A DNA stretch of 40,470 nt from Gammaproteobacteria bacterium (GTDB taxonomy: Bacteria; Pseudomonadota; Gammaproteobacteria; Pseudomonadales; Ketobacteraceae), in the NCBI GenBank assembly GCA_013178375.1, contig JABLXQ010000053.1, forward strand, positions 1 through 40,470, read 5' to 3'. Below are positions 1-9,273 of the stretch, piece by piece. Both the position numbers and the translations under genes were made by a program. Every line of letters starts with the position of its first letter. Position 1 is the stretch's first letter. A model generated the notes under the pieces. That model did not search any database, had not been told where the DNA came from, and saw nothing but the letters and a program-made list of their open reading frames with translations.

Positions 1-2
1 GT

Positions 3-3000
3 ATCAAGGCGGTATTGCAGAAAGCGTCCTCGCTGGATGTTGATGCGCGCCTGCTCACCGTGTCGCATGCCTTCCATTCCAACATGATGCAGCCGATGCT
101 GGATGCCTTCCGCAAAGTGGCGGAATCCATCAGCTACAAACCGGCCACACTGTCGATCGTGTCCACCGTGAGTGGTCGCGCCAACCAGGGTGAAATGTCC
201 ACCGCAGGCTACTGGGTTGAGCACGTCAAGCGCCCGGTACTGTTCGTGAATGCGGTGAAAGAACTGCCCGCACTGAAAGTGAATGTGTGTCTGGAAGTGG
301 GCCCTGGCGCCACGCTCACCAGTCTGGCGCAGCAGTGTCTGGGTCAGGATGGTTTCACCTTCGTGCACAGCCTGCGCGCGAAACAGGATGCCAGCCGCCA
401 GTTCAACCTGGCTGCCGCGCAACTGTACTCGCGTGGTGTCGACATCAACTGGAAGGGCTTCGATGCGCCTTACAGCCGTCAGCGCGTTGCGGTTCCGGCT
501 TATGCCTTCGATCGCAAGCGTTACTGGCTGGGTGACAACGACAACGGCATGGTCTCCGCCGGTGGCAACATGGGTCAGGCTACCGACAACGTGCTGATGA
601 TGCTGCAGTCGCCCATGAGCGACGACTACTACTTCGAAAACTCGTTCGGTGGCCGTCATCCGTTCAACCTGGATGATCACCGTCTGTATGAAGTGGTGGT
701 GGCGCCCGGTGCTTTCCACGTGGCCAACACCATCCTCTGTGCCCGCGACGCATTCGGCGAGAAGCCGGTGAAGCTGGACGATCTGGTGTTCCCCGAGCCG
801 CTGATCATCGAAGGCGACAAGAAACGTCGTCTGCATTACGGCTTCAAGAAAGTCGCGGCAAAGGATGGCGTCGATCAGTATGAAGTGAAGGGCTTCAGCC
901 GCCCCGATCAGAAAGGGTCGGAAAAAGACTGGACCATGCACTGCAGCATGAACGTTGCGTTGTGCGATGGCCCTGACGCCACCCAGGTGCTGACACCGCA
1001 GGACATCGAGCAGATCCAGGGCCGCGCCACTATCGCCTTCGACGGCCAGATGTTCTATGACGAAATGTGGAAAGTGGGTTACCAGCTGGGCTCGCAGTTC
1101 CGTTGGATCGCGAAATTCTGGCGTCGCCCTGGCGAGACACTGACGCAGCTGCGTCTGCCGGAATCCGCGCTGGAGCAGGGCAAGTACATGATCCATCCGG
1201 GTCTGATGGACTCCTGCTTCCAGAGCTCGGCGCTGGCCACCATGCACGAGGAATTCGATTCCACGAAAGTGGATGCCATCTACATTCCGTTCGCGCTGGA
1301 AAACCTGCGCTTCTTCCGCAAGCCCACGTCCACCCTGTGGTGTCACGTGAAGATCAAGAACCCGCCGGAAGATCCGAACGCCGTACTGGAAAGCTTCTCG
1401 CACACCATCCAGGTGTACGACGACCAGGGCAACATCCTGATCGACGTGGAAACCCTGCACAGCAAGCGCGCGCCGAAAGAGGCACTGCTGCGGGCGCTGC
1501 GCAAGGACGCGTTTGAAAACCACTATGAGATTCACTGGAAAACCCAGAGCATCCCGGCAGACCAGGAACTCAAGCCGCTGCAGAACACCTATCTGGTGAT
1601 CGGCGAGGCAACCGCACTGGCCAACAGCCTGCGCACCGAACTGCTGGCCAAAGATGTGAAGACGCTGCAGGTGGTGTGTGATCCCTCGGCAACCTTCGCC
1701 CAGGCGGATGGCAAAGTTACCCTGAACCCGGAAGACGGTGGCCAGTGGATGACGCTGATCCAGAGCGTCGGCGGTATCGCCAACGTGGGTGGCCTGATCT
1801 ATGTGGCGCCGGATGCCGAACTGGCTGACGATGTGGAAATCATGGATCTGGAAATCCGCATGTTCTCGCCGATCCTGAACATGCTGAAAGCCATGCAGCT
1901 GATGTCGGGCTCGTCGTCGCCGCGCCTCTGGTGCGTGACCCAGTCTGCTGTTGCCGCACAGCGCAGCGACACCGCACTGAACCCGGCGCAGACCGCGCTG
2001 CTGGGCTTCGGCAAGGTGCTGGACATGGAGCATCCGGAATATTCTTCCGTACTGGTGGATGTGGATGCGGAAAGCGACGAGCGTGCTGCCCGTGCCATCA
2101 TTACCGAACTGCAATTGCCGGCGAAGGAAAAGCAGGTCGCTTACCGTCGTGGCAGCCGCATGGTGGCCCGTCTGGCGCGCAGCGGTGTTGCAGCGCAGGG
2201 CATGCCGATTCCGCCGGCGCCGTACCGCCTGATCATCGAGAAGAAAGGTACGTTCGAGGATCTGAAGTTCGTACCGTTCACGCCGCGCGTACTGGGTTCC
2301 ACCCAGGTGGCCGTGAAGGTGCTCAGCGCAGGTCTGAACTTCCGCGACGTTATGGGCGTGCTCAACGTGTACCCGGGTGAAGCGGGTCCGCTGGGTGGCG
2401 AATGTATCGGTGAAATCATCGAACTGGGCAGTGAAGTCACCAAGTACAAGATCGGCGACGTGGTGATGATCCCGCTGACCGAGTCGTGCATGAGCACCCA
2501 GACCATCGCTGAAGAAGCCTTGATCTGCCGCGTGCCGCGCAACCTGTCCTTGAATGAGGCTTCGACTCTGCCGGTGGTGTACTGCACCGCGCTGCATGGT
2601 CTGAAAAACCTGGCCAAACTGAAGAAAGGCGAGCGCGTGCTGATTCATGCAGGCGCCGGTGGTGTCGGTCTGGCGGCGATTTACATCGCCAAGCATATCG
2701 GCGCGGAAGTGTTTGCTACCGCCAGTGAAAAGAAACGCGATTACCTGCGCAAGATCGGTGTCGAGCACGTGTTCGATTCCCGCTCGCTGGATTTCGCCCA
2801 GGAACTTCGCCGCGTAACCGGTGGTGAAGGTGTGGATGTGGTGCTGAACTCGCTGGCCGGTGAATTCATCACTACCAGCATGGCGCTGCTGAATCCGGGC
2901 GGTCGCTTTATCGAAATCGGCAAGGCGGACATCTGGACGCAGGATCGCGTGCAAGCGTTCCGTACCGACATCACCTACGAAGCGTTCGACCTCGTTATCG

Positions 3001-4406
3001 TCACGTTGCAGAACCCGCTGCAGCTGAAAGAACTGATGGACGAGATCGTCGACAACGTGGAAGCCGGTCATTACAAGGCGCTGCCGTTCACCGTGTTCAA
3101 GCACAAGGAAGCGATGGAAGCTTTCCGCTACATGGCGCAAGGCAAGCACATCGGCAAGATCCTGATCAACCGCGACGATCCGGCGATCACCATCAAACGC
3201 GATCGCTCGTATCTGATCACCGGTGCCAGCGGCGGTCTGGGCATGCTGTTCGCGAAGTGGTTTGCTGAACAGGGCGCAGGCGAAATCATCCTGGCTGCAC
3301 GCCGCGACGTGCGTGAACTGGATGCCGCCGGTGTTGCTGCAATCGAGGCGCTGGGCGCAAAAATCACCACCGTGAAAGCCGACACTGCGGATCGCGCATC
3401 GGTGCACGGCATGATCGAAAGTGTGAAAGGTAGCAGCCTGCCCCTGGCTGGTGTCATTCACGCCGCCGGTGTGCTGGCCGACGCCTTCGTAGTAAATCAG
3501 GACATCGCCGGATTCAAGAAGGTCATGGGTCCGAAACTGGCGGGTGCCTGGTATCTGCATGAGGAAACCAAGCACATCGATCTGGACATGTTCGTGCTGT
3601 TCTCGTCGCTGTCGTCCATGCTGGGCGCACCGGGTCAGGCCAACTACGCTGCCTCGAACGCTTTCCTGGATGGTCTGGCGCAGTACCGCCGCGCGAAAGG
3701 TATGCCGGCCATTGCTGTGAACTGGGGCCCCTGGGCCGAAGTGGGCATGGCGGCCAACAGCCAGGTTGAAGCCAACGCGAAAGCCAGCGGCGTGCACCTG
3801 ATTCCGCCGGCCGACGGTCTGGCCTGGTTTGGCCAGGTGCTGGAGTCCAACCCGATCCAGCGCGGCCTGATGGTGATCGACTGGGCAGCTCTGGCCAACA
3901 TGACCGGCAGCATTCCCGCGTTCCTGTCGGAACTGGATGTGAAAGCCAGCGTGGGCCTGGATGCGAATCTGCAGAAGATGGCAGACGAATTCCGCGCCGG
4001 TCTGGCGGATGCACCCATCGACGAGCGGACACCGATGCTGATCGACATGATCTGCGAACAGATCAAGCGCGTAATGGGTCTGGACGAGTCGGATACCATC
4101 AACCCCAACCAGCCGTTGCAGGAACTGGGTCTGGATTCGCTTATGGCGGTGGAACTGCGTAACATCCTGTGCGCGCTGATCGGCAAGCAGCTGCCGGCGA
4201 CACTGATGTTCAAGTACCCCACTGTGTCGAGTCTGAGTACCTTCCTGATCCAGGACATGTTCCCGGATGAGGTGGCAGCAGAACCGGTTGCAGCTGAACA
4301 AACACAAGAAGAAAAAGCGACGGAAGAAGACGATCAGCTGGATGATCTGTCCCAGGACGAGCTGGCTGCCATGCTGGCTGCCGAACTGGGCAACGACAAG
4401 GACTGA
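3..4406 (+). CDS. Type I polyketide synthase, 5' partial: AT(C-term)-DH-psiKR-ER-KR-ACP
   Basis: The gene enters from the left edge; the frame is open from base 3, so the KS and the AT nucleophile lie outside. The visible AT end carries HAFH, the malonyl-CoA-type motif. Domains, numbered from the codon at base 15: DH about 205-490 (His in DDHRLYE, where the usual motif Gly is Glu; catalytic Asp in HPGLMDS near 398), a structural KR half 500-730, ER about 735-1055 (HAGAGGVG near 878), KR about 1060-1250 (TGASGGLG; Ser and Tyr in SSLSS...ANYAASN; VLAD after the AAG suggests B type), and ACP with LGLDSLM near 1374. All reductive domains look active, so the module should fully reduce its beta carbon. 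The C-terminus is acidic and ends in a DLSQDELAAMLAAEL helix, typical of PKS C-terminal docking segments. It very likely hands its chain to the next gene. Function is secure at family level; the product is unknown. Confidence 0.95.
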   Translation: MKAVLQKASSLDVDARLLTVSHAFHSNMMQPMLDAFRKVAESISYKPATLSIVSTVSGRANQGEMSTAGYWVEHVKRPVLFVNAVKELPALKVNVCLEVGPGATLTSLAQQCLGQDGFTFVHSLRAKQDASRQFNLAAAQLYSRGVDINWKGFDAPYSRQRVAVPAYAFDRKRYWLGDNDNGMVSAGGNMGQATDNVLMMLQSPMSDDYYFENSFGGRHPFNLDDHRLYEVVVAPGAFHVANTILCARDAFGEKPVKLDDLVFPEPLIIEGDKKRRLHYGFKKVAAKDGVDQYEVKGFSRPDQKGSEKDWTMHCSMNVALCDGPDATQVLTPQDIEQIQGRATIAFDGQMFYDEMWKVGYQLGSQFRWIAKFWRRPGETLTQLRLPESALEQGKYMIHPGLMDSCFQSSALATMHEEFDSTKVDAIYIPFALENLRFFRKPTSTLWCHVKIKNPPEDPNAVLESFSHTIQVYDDQGNILIDVETLHSKRAPKEALLRALRKDAFENHYEIHWKTQSIPADQELKPLQNTYLVIGEATALANSLRTELLAKDVKTLQVVCDPSATFAQADGKVTLNPEDGGQWMTLIQSVGGIANVGGLIYVAPDAELADDVEIMDLEIRMFSPILNMLKAMQLMSGSSSPRLWCVTQSAVAAQRSDTALNPAQTALLGFGKVLDMEHPEYSSVLVDVDAESDERAARAIITELQLPAKEKQVAYRRGSRMVARLARSGVAAQGMPIPPAPYRLIIEKKGTFEDLKFVPFTPRVLGSTQVAVKVLSAGLNFRDVMGVLNVYPGEAGPLGGECIGEIIELGSEVTKYKIGDVVMIPLTESCMSTQTIAEEALICRVPRNLSLNEASTLPVVYCTALHGLKNLAKLKKGERVLIHAGAGGVGLAAIYIAKHIGAEVFATASEKKRDYLRKIGVEHVFDSRSLDFAQELRRVTGGEGVDVVLNSLAGEFITTSMALLNPGGRFIEIGKADIWTQDRVQAFRTDITYEAFDLVIVTLQNPLQLKELMDEIVDNVEAGHYKALPFTVFKHKEAMEAFRYMAQGKHIGKILINRDDPAITIKRDRSYLITGASGGLGMLFAKWFAEQGAGEIILAARRDVRELDAAGVAAIEALGAKITTVKADTADRASVHGMIESVKGSSLPLAGVIHAAGVLADAFVVNQDIAGFKKVMGPKLAGAWYLHEETKHIDLDMFVLFSSLSSMLGAPGQANYAASNAFLDGLAQYRRAKGMPAIAVNWGPWAEVGMAANSQVEANAKASGVHLIPPADGLAWFGQVLESNPIQRGLMVIDWAALANMTGSIPAFLSELDVKASVGLDANLQKMADEFRAGLADAPIDERTPMLIDMICEQIKRVMGLDESDTINPNQPLQELGLDSLMAVELRNILCALIGKQLPATLMFKYPTVSSLSTFLIQDMFPDEVAAEPVAAEQTQEEKATEEDDQLDDLSQDELAAMLAAELGNDKD

Positions 4407-4434
4407 TCGCAATAAAGTCCGTCAACAGCTGACA

Positions 4435-4462
4435 CCAGGCGCCTTCACCGGCGCCTGGTTTT
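4435..4462 (+). terminator. Hairpin plus T-run between the two PKS genes
   Basis: CCAGGCGCC (4435-4443), a 6-nt loop, and the perfect complement GGCGCCTGG (4450-4458) are followed by TTTT. It looks like an intrinsic terminator 28 bases after the first PKS stop and 18 bases before the next start. Since the genes belong to one assembly line, it may be partial (attenuation) or protect the upstream mRNA 3' end. Confidence 0.6.
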
Positions 4463-4480
4463 AAAAATAGGGGCAGCAAC

Positions 4481-7400
4481 ATGAGTGGCAAGTCAACGCA
4501 GGACTTGATGCTGAATGCGTTAAAAGAAATCAAAACGCTGAAGCGTCAGCTGGCGGCCTATGAGAAAGCGGCCCATGAACCCATCGCCATCATTGGCATG
4601 GGTTGCCGTTATCCGGGGCAGTCGGTAAGCCCGGCAGAATTCTGGAACAAGCTTTACAACGGAGTGGATTGCATTACCCAGCAGGAAAACAACGAACGCT
4701 GGAACATGGATGATCTGTACGACCCGAATCCGGATGCGCCCGGCAAGATCTATTCGAAAGGTCTGGGCATCATCGAGCGGCCGGATATGTTCGACGCTGA
4801 ATTCTTCGGCGTGTCGCCCCGGGAAGCGGAGGATATCGATCCGCAGCACCGCATACTGCTCGAAGTCTGTCACGAAGCGATGGAAGACGCCGGCTATGCG
4901 CCGTCCCGTCTGAACGGCAGCAAGACCGGCGTGTTCGTCGGCATTGCGTCGTCCGATTATGCGCACCTGGGCAGCATGCTGGGCAGCGCCGATAAACTCA
5001 CGCCATGGCAGGGGATTGGCAATGCCGCCAGTGCCGCGCCGTGCCGGATTTCCTATTTGTATAATCTGAAAGGCCCCGCGCTGGGCATCGACACCGCCTG
5101 TTCGTCGTCGCTGGTGGCGCTGCATTTCGCCTGCCAGAGCCTGCGCAACCGTGAGTGCGACGCGGCCTTTTCCGGCGGCGTGCATCTGGTGTTGAATCCT
5201 GCGATCTCCATCGTGTTTGCGAAAGCGCGCATGTTGTCCGCCGATGGCAAATGCAAAACCTTTGATGCCGCTGCGGATGGCTATGTGCGCTCTGAAGGTT
5301 GTGGTGTGGTGATGCTGAAGCGGTTGTCGGACGCGATTGCTGACGGCGACAACATTCTCGCGCTGATCAAAGGCACCGCCATCAACCAGGATGGCAAGTC
5401 GCAAGGATTTACCGCCCCCAACGAAACTGCGCAGGAAGAAGTGATCCGCGCCGCGCTGCAACAGGCGCAACTGGAACCGGCGCAGGTGAGCTATGTGGAA
5501 GCGCACGGTACCGGCACGCCGCTGGGTGATCCCATTGAACTGGGCGCACTCAATTCCGTGTATTGCGCGGGACAGAATCGCCGGCATCCGCTGCTGGTGG
5601 GTTCCGCCAAAACCAATATCGGTCACAGTGAAGCCGCCGCCGGTGCCGCCGGCCTGGTCAAGCTGGTGCTGTCATTGCAGCACCGCACGATTCCACCGCA
5701 CATCCATTACAAAACGCCAAACCCCTATATTCCCTGGAGCAAGATGGCGATCCAGGTGACCGACAAACTCACCCAGTGGGACAACTTTGCCGCACCCGAT
5801 GGCAAGCTGCGCGCCGGCCTGAGTTCATTTGCGTTCACCGGCACCAACGCCCACATCATTCTGGAAGAATACAAGCCGGAACCGGCAACCGAATCACCGA
5901 CAGCGGCCGCACCCTGGGTGCCGTCACTGGTGTTAACCTCTGCCAAACAGCCCCTGGCAGTGTCCCTGTGGCAGGACGCTCTGAAGAATCACATGGATGT
6001 GAATACTTCTCTCACCGTGGCGCAGATTGCGCGCACCTGCGCTGCCGGACGCGATCACTACAAATTCCGCACGGCCCTGCTGCCGCAATCGGCGGAGCAT
6101 CTGAAAGCATTGCTTGTTGCCAAAAAAGGCGAGGGCGTGCTGACCGGTGTGAAGCAGAAGCCGAAATACAAGATCGCGTTTGTGTTCTCGGGGCAGGGCG
6201 CCCAGTTTGCCGGCATGGGGCGGGCGTTCCATGAACATATTCCCGCATTCCGCAACCATTTCGATCAGGTGGCGGCGCAACTGAATCCGTTGCTGGACGT
6301 GGAACTCACCCAGCTTCTGTGGGGCGAGCACAGCGACAAGCTGGATCAGACCCGTTATACCCAGCCGGCATTGTTCGCGCTGGAATATGCGCTGGCGAAA
6401 ACCTGGATGCAGTGGGGTGTGAAGCCCGATTGCGTGTCGGGCCATAGCGTTGGCGAAATCACCGCTGCCTGCATTGCCGGCGTGTTCAGTCTGGCGGATG
6501 CCTGCAAGTTGATCGTGGCGCGGGCACAATTGATGGGCGCCACCGCGCAGGGAGCCATGCTGGTGGTGTTTGCCAACGAAGCGAAAACCCGCACGCTGAT
6601 TCAGGCGTCACCCGGCCTGGAAATCTGCGCTGTGAACGGTCCGCTCAATACCGTGGTGGGTGGCGATCCTGCGCTGGTGGATGCACTGGAAGCACAGTTG
6701 GCGGGGCAGGACATCCAGTTCCGCCGTTTGCCGGTGCAACACGCATTTCACACTGCTGCGATGGACTCCGCGCTGAAACCATTTGCGGAAAAGCTGAATG
6801 GCATTGCTTTCACCAGTCCGCGCATGCGGATTTATTCCAACCTGAATGGCGAGCATGTCGGCAAACAGATGGCCGAAGCGGATTACTGGGTGCAGCAGAT
6901 CCGTCAGCCGGTGCAGTTCATGGCCTGCGCGAAAAGCATCATCGATGCGCAATGCGATCTGGTGCTGGAAGTTGGCCCCGGTACCGCGTTGATCGCCATG
7001 TTGCAGGAAGTGGCGTCGTCGTTGCGTGCGGGCGGACAGGATGTGCAGTCGCTGGCAACGGTTGGCAGTCTGCAGAAGAAAATGCCTGCGCTGGATGCGC
7101 TCACCCGTTCTCTGGCGCAGTTATATGTGGCCGGACTGGATCTGGACTGGGCTGAAATCATGCCGCTGAAACAGGTGGCGGCGGTGGAGCTGCCGACTTA
7201 TCCGTTCCAGCGCAAGAGTTTCTGGAACGAAACCTTGCGCGAAGCGCTGACACAGCAGGATCTGCCGGACAAGGCACGCAACTGGTTGTATCAGATGCGC
7301 TGGGATATTGCACCAGCACTGCCGGTTGCGGACAAGATTGCGTCAGCGAAGCGCTGGGTGTTGCTGTTCCCGACTACAGCGCTGGCCGAACAGTTCGCCG

Positions 7401-9112
7401 GTCTGTTGCCTGCCACTCAGTCGAAACAATGCGGCAGCATTGCGATCGAAAATGGCCAGGTGACGCTGAATCTGAACGGCACTCGGGAAATTCTGCCGGC
7501 GGACGGCAGCGCCAGTCCGTGGCTGGCCAGTGCGTTGCAGGGCAGCGCCTCCGAACCGGTGCGGCTGGTGGTGTCGCTGGCGCAATTGCCGCTGGTTGCT
7601 ACAGCAGCGGATTACGATGCACTCACTGCACTGTTCCTGGCGCTGGCGAAAACGCTGCAGACTGTTTCCCATTGCAATCTCAGCATCATCACCGAAGCGG
7701 CGCAGGGCATGAAAGGCCAGCAGGCCGTCGTGCGGGCCGATCAGGCAGTGGTGCTGGGCTTTGCCAAGAATTTGTTACTGGAAATGGCAGACCGGATGCA
7801 GTCCACCATCGACGTGGAAGACTGGACGGCAGCGACCGCGCAACTGTGTGCAAATGCATTGCAGGCCGCGCAGCCTTCGCCCTTGCTAAGTGTTCGGCAG
7901 AATCAATTGCTGACACCCTCACTGCTGCGGGTGGAAGGCGACCGGCTGTCGCAGCGCAAACTCAATCTGGACGCCAACAAATTTTACGTGGTGGCCGGCG
8001 GTACGGGTGCCATTGGTCTGGCCGTGGCCAACTGGCTGGCAGGCAAGGGCGCGTTGCATATCGCGCTGCTCAGCCGCAACGGTGCCCGTGGTGACGACGC
8101 GCAACAGCAGATCGAAACCCTGCGCAAGAATGGCGTGCAGGTTGTGGTTCCCGCCGTGGACCTCGCCGACCGTGCCGCGCTTGATCGCGTGCTGCAATCC
8201 CTGCGTGCCGAACATCCCATTGCGGGCGTGATTCACGCCGCCGGCCAGTTCGAACTGGTACCAGTGGGCGAACTCACCACTGCACGTTGCAGCCAGCTGA
8301 TGGCGAACAAGGTTTTGGGCCTGCAATGGCTGGACGAGCTGTGCGCTGACGACAAGCTGGAATTTTTCGCCGGCTTTTCCTCGATTGCATCGGTGTGGGG
8401 TTCGGCGGGCAACTTCCATTATTCTGCCGCGAACCAGGCTGTGGACGCCATCATCCAGCGTCGTCGCCAGCAGGGCAAACCGGCACTGGCCATCAACTGG
8501 GGGCCGTGGGCGGAATCCGGCATGGTCAGCGACGAATCCGGCGCCCAGGCTGCCAAGCGCGGCCTGCTGCAGCTGGAAAAAAATATCGGCGTGCAGACCT
8601 TTGGCCGCCTGCTGGGCAGCGACGAAATCCAGATCACCGTGGCCGACATCCAGTGGAATCGCTTCAAGCCGCTGATGAGCATGCTGCCGGTAGGCGCGTT
8701 GTTCAACCGCGTCAACGATCTGAACGGCGATGTTCCTGCAGAAGTGGTAGTGGAACTCAACCAGGAAGACCTCGCCTTCAAGGAAGAGCTGGCCACCTGC
8801 GCGCCGGAAGAGCGGGCGGACCGTCTGCTGGTGTATCTGCGTCACCAACTGGCCCGCGCACTGCAGCTCAATGCACTGGAAGTGGACGACACCCAGCCGC
8901 TGATCGACATGGGCATTGATTCCCTGCTGGCGGTGGAGTTCAAGAACCGTGTCACCCAGGTCACGCAGGTGGAACTGCCGGTGGTGCGTCTGCTGGGCGG
9001 CGCCAGTCTGCGCGACGTGGCGAAATGGATGGCCGAAGGATACGGCGATCTGAATCAGGCCGATCAACCGGTGCTGGATGATGAGCAGGCGCTGGTCGAA
9101 GGCGTTCTGTAG
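4481..9112 (+). CDS. Type I polyketide synthase module KS-AT-KR-ACP
   Basis: A 1543-residue single module. It opens with a coiled-coil N-terminal docking helix (LMLNALKEIKTLKRQL) just before the KS. KS about 35-460 has the active Cys in TACSSSL (Cys207) and both histidines (EAHGTGT, NIGHSEAAAG). AT about 565-860 has GHSVGE (Ser near 656) and HAFH, predicting malonyl-CoA. No DH or ER motif follows. A structural KR half precedes the catalytic KR about 1165-1345 (AGGTGAIG; FSSIASVWGSAGNFHYSAAN). The Trp eight residues before the Tyr and the lack of an LDD motif suggest an A-type KR, so the unit should keep its beta-hydroxyl. ACP Ser lies in MGIDSLL near 1480. The ATG is preceded by AGGGG. It lies between the fully reducing PKS and the NRPS-like gene, consistent with colinear transfer. 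Confidence 0.95.
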   Translation: MSGKSTQDLMLNALKEIKTLKRQLAAYEKAAHEPIAIIGMGCRYPGQSVSPAEFWNKLYNGVDCITQQENNERWNMDDLYDPNPDAPGKIYSKGLGIIERPDMFDAEFFGVSPREAEDIDPQHRILLEVCHEAMEDAGYAPSRLNGSKTGVFVGIASSDYAHLGSMLGSADKLTPWQGIGNAASAAPCRISYLYNLKGPALGIDTACSSSLVALHFACQSLRNRECDAAFSGGVHLVLNPAISIVFAKARMLSADGKCKTFDAAADGYVRSEGCGVVMLKRLSDAIADGDNILALIKGTAINQDGKSQGFTAPNETAQEEVIRAALQQAQLEPAQVSYVEAHGTGTPLGDPIELGALNSVYCAGQNRRHPLLVGSAKTNIGHSEAAAGAAGLVKLVLSLQHRTIPPHIHYKTPNPYIPWSKMAIQVTDKLTQWDNFAAPDGKLRAGLSSFAFTGTNAHIILEEYKPEPATESPTAAAPWVPSLVLTSAKQPLAVSLWQDALKNHMDVNTSLTVAQIARTCAAGRDHYKFRTALLPQSAEHLKALLVAKKGEGVLTGVKQKPKYKIAFVFSGQGAQFAGMGRAFHEHIPAFRNHFDQVAAQLNPLLDVELTQLLWGEHSDKLDQTRYTQPALFALEYALAKTWMQWGVKPDCVSGHSVGEITAACIAGVFSLADACKLIVARAQLMGATAQGAMLVVFANEAKTRTLIQASPGLEICAVNGPLNTVVGGDPALVDALEAQLAGQDIQFRRLPVQHAFHTAAMDSALKPFAEKLNGIAFTSPRMRIYSNLNGEHVGKQMAEADYWVQQIRQPVQFMACAKSIIDAQCDLVLEVGPGTALIAMLQEVASSLRAGGQDVQSLATVGSLQKKMPALDALTRSLAQLYVAGLDLDWAEIMPLKQVAAVELPTYPFQRKSFWNETLREALTQQDLPDKARNWLYQMRWDIAPALPVADKIASAKRWVLLFPTTALAEQFAGLLPATQSKQCGSIAIENGQVTLNLNGTREILPADGSASPWLASALQGSASEPVRLVVSLAQLPLVATAADYDALTALFLALAKTLQTVSHCNLSIITEAAQGMKGQQAVVRADQAVVLGFAKNLLLEMADRMQSTIDVEDWTAATAQLCANALQAAQPSPLLSVRQNQLLTPSLLRVEGDRLSQRKLNLDANKFYVVAGGTGAIGLAVANWLAGKGALHIALLSRNGARGDDAQQQIETLRKNGVQVVVPAVDLADRAALDRVLQSLRAEHPIAGVIHAAGQFELVPVGELTTARCSQLMANKVLGLQWLDELCADDKLEFFAGFSSIASVWGSAGNFHYSAANQAVDAIIQRRRQQGKPALAINWGPWAESGMVSDESGAQAAKRGLLQLEKNIGVQTFGRLLGSDEIQITVADIQWNRFKPLMSMLPVGALFNRVNDLNGDVPAEVVVELNQEDLAFKEELATCAPEERADRLLVYLRHQLARALQLNALEVDDTQPLIDMGIDSLLAVEFKNRVTQVTQVELPVVRLLGGASLRDVAKWMAEGYGDLNQADQPVLDDEQALVEGVL

Positions 9113-9130
9113 AAAGATGGCAACGAGGCA

Positions 9131-9242
9131 GGGAAGAGGAGCCTGCCTGCAGATCAAGACACGCGGTGAATACATCCTTGTACGCTCGACAGCAGCATCC
9201 ATGCTGCTGACGGTCTTGATCCGCAGACAGGCTCCTCTTCCC
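9131..9242. repeat. Long palindromic repeat with inner palindromes
   Basis: Two 30-base arms (9131-9160 and 9213-9242) are inverted complements with two mismatches (C/A and A/C on the + strand, both G-U pairs if the - strand is transcribed). The 52-base centre contains TACAtcctTGTA (9171-9182) and CAGCAGCAT-CC-ATGCTGCTG (9190-9209). From memory, similar palindromes with 'TACATCC...TGTACGC' and 'GCATCCATGC' cores recur between genes in several marine Gammaproteobacteria, so this is probably a dispersed REP/MITE-like element. It fills most of the gap between PKS stop and NRPS start and would form a strong hairpin in mRNA. Confidence 0.75.
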
Positions 9243-9273
9243 TTCCGGCATTGAATTGAGCGACAGGTATTCT

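Noticed and set aside
4481-9112. A dehydratase in the second PKS module
   Set aside because: The region between AT and KR has neither the HxxxGxxxxP nor the HPxLxD motif and is too short; it fits the KR structural half.
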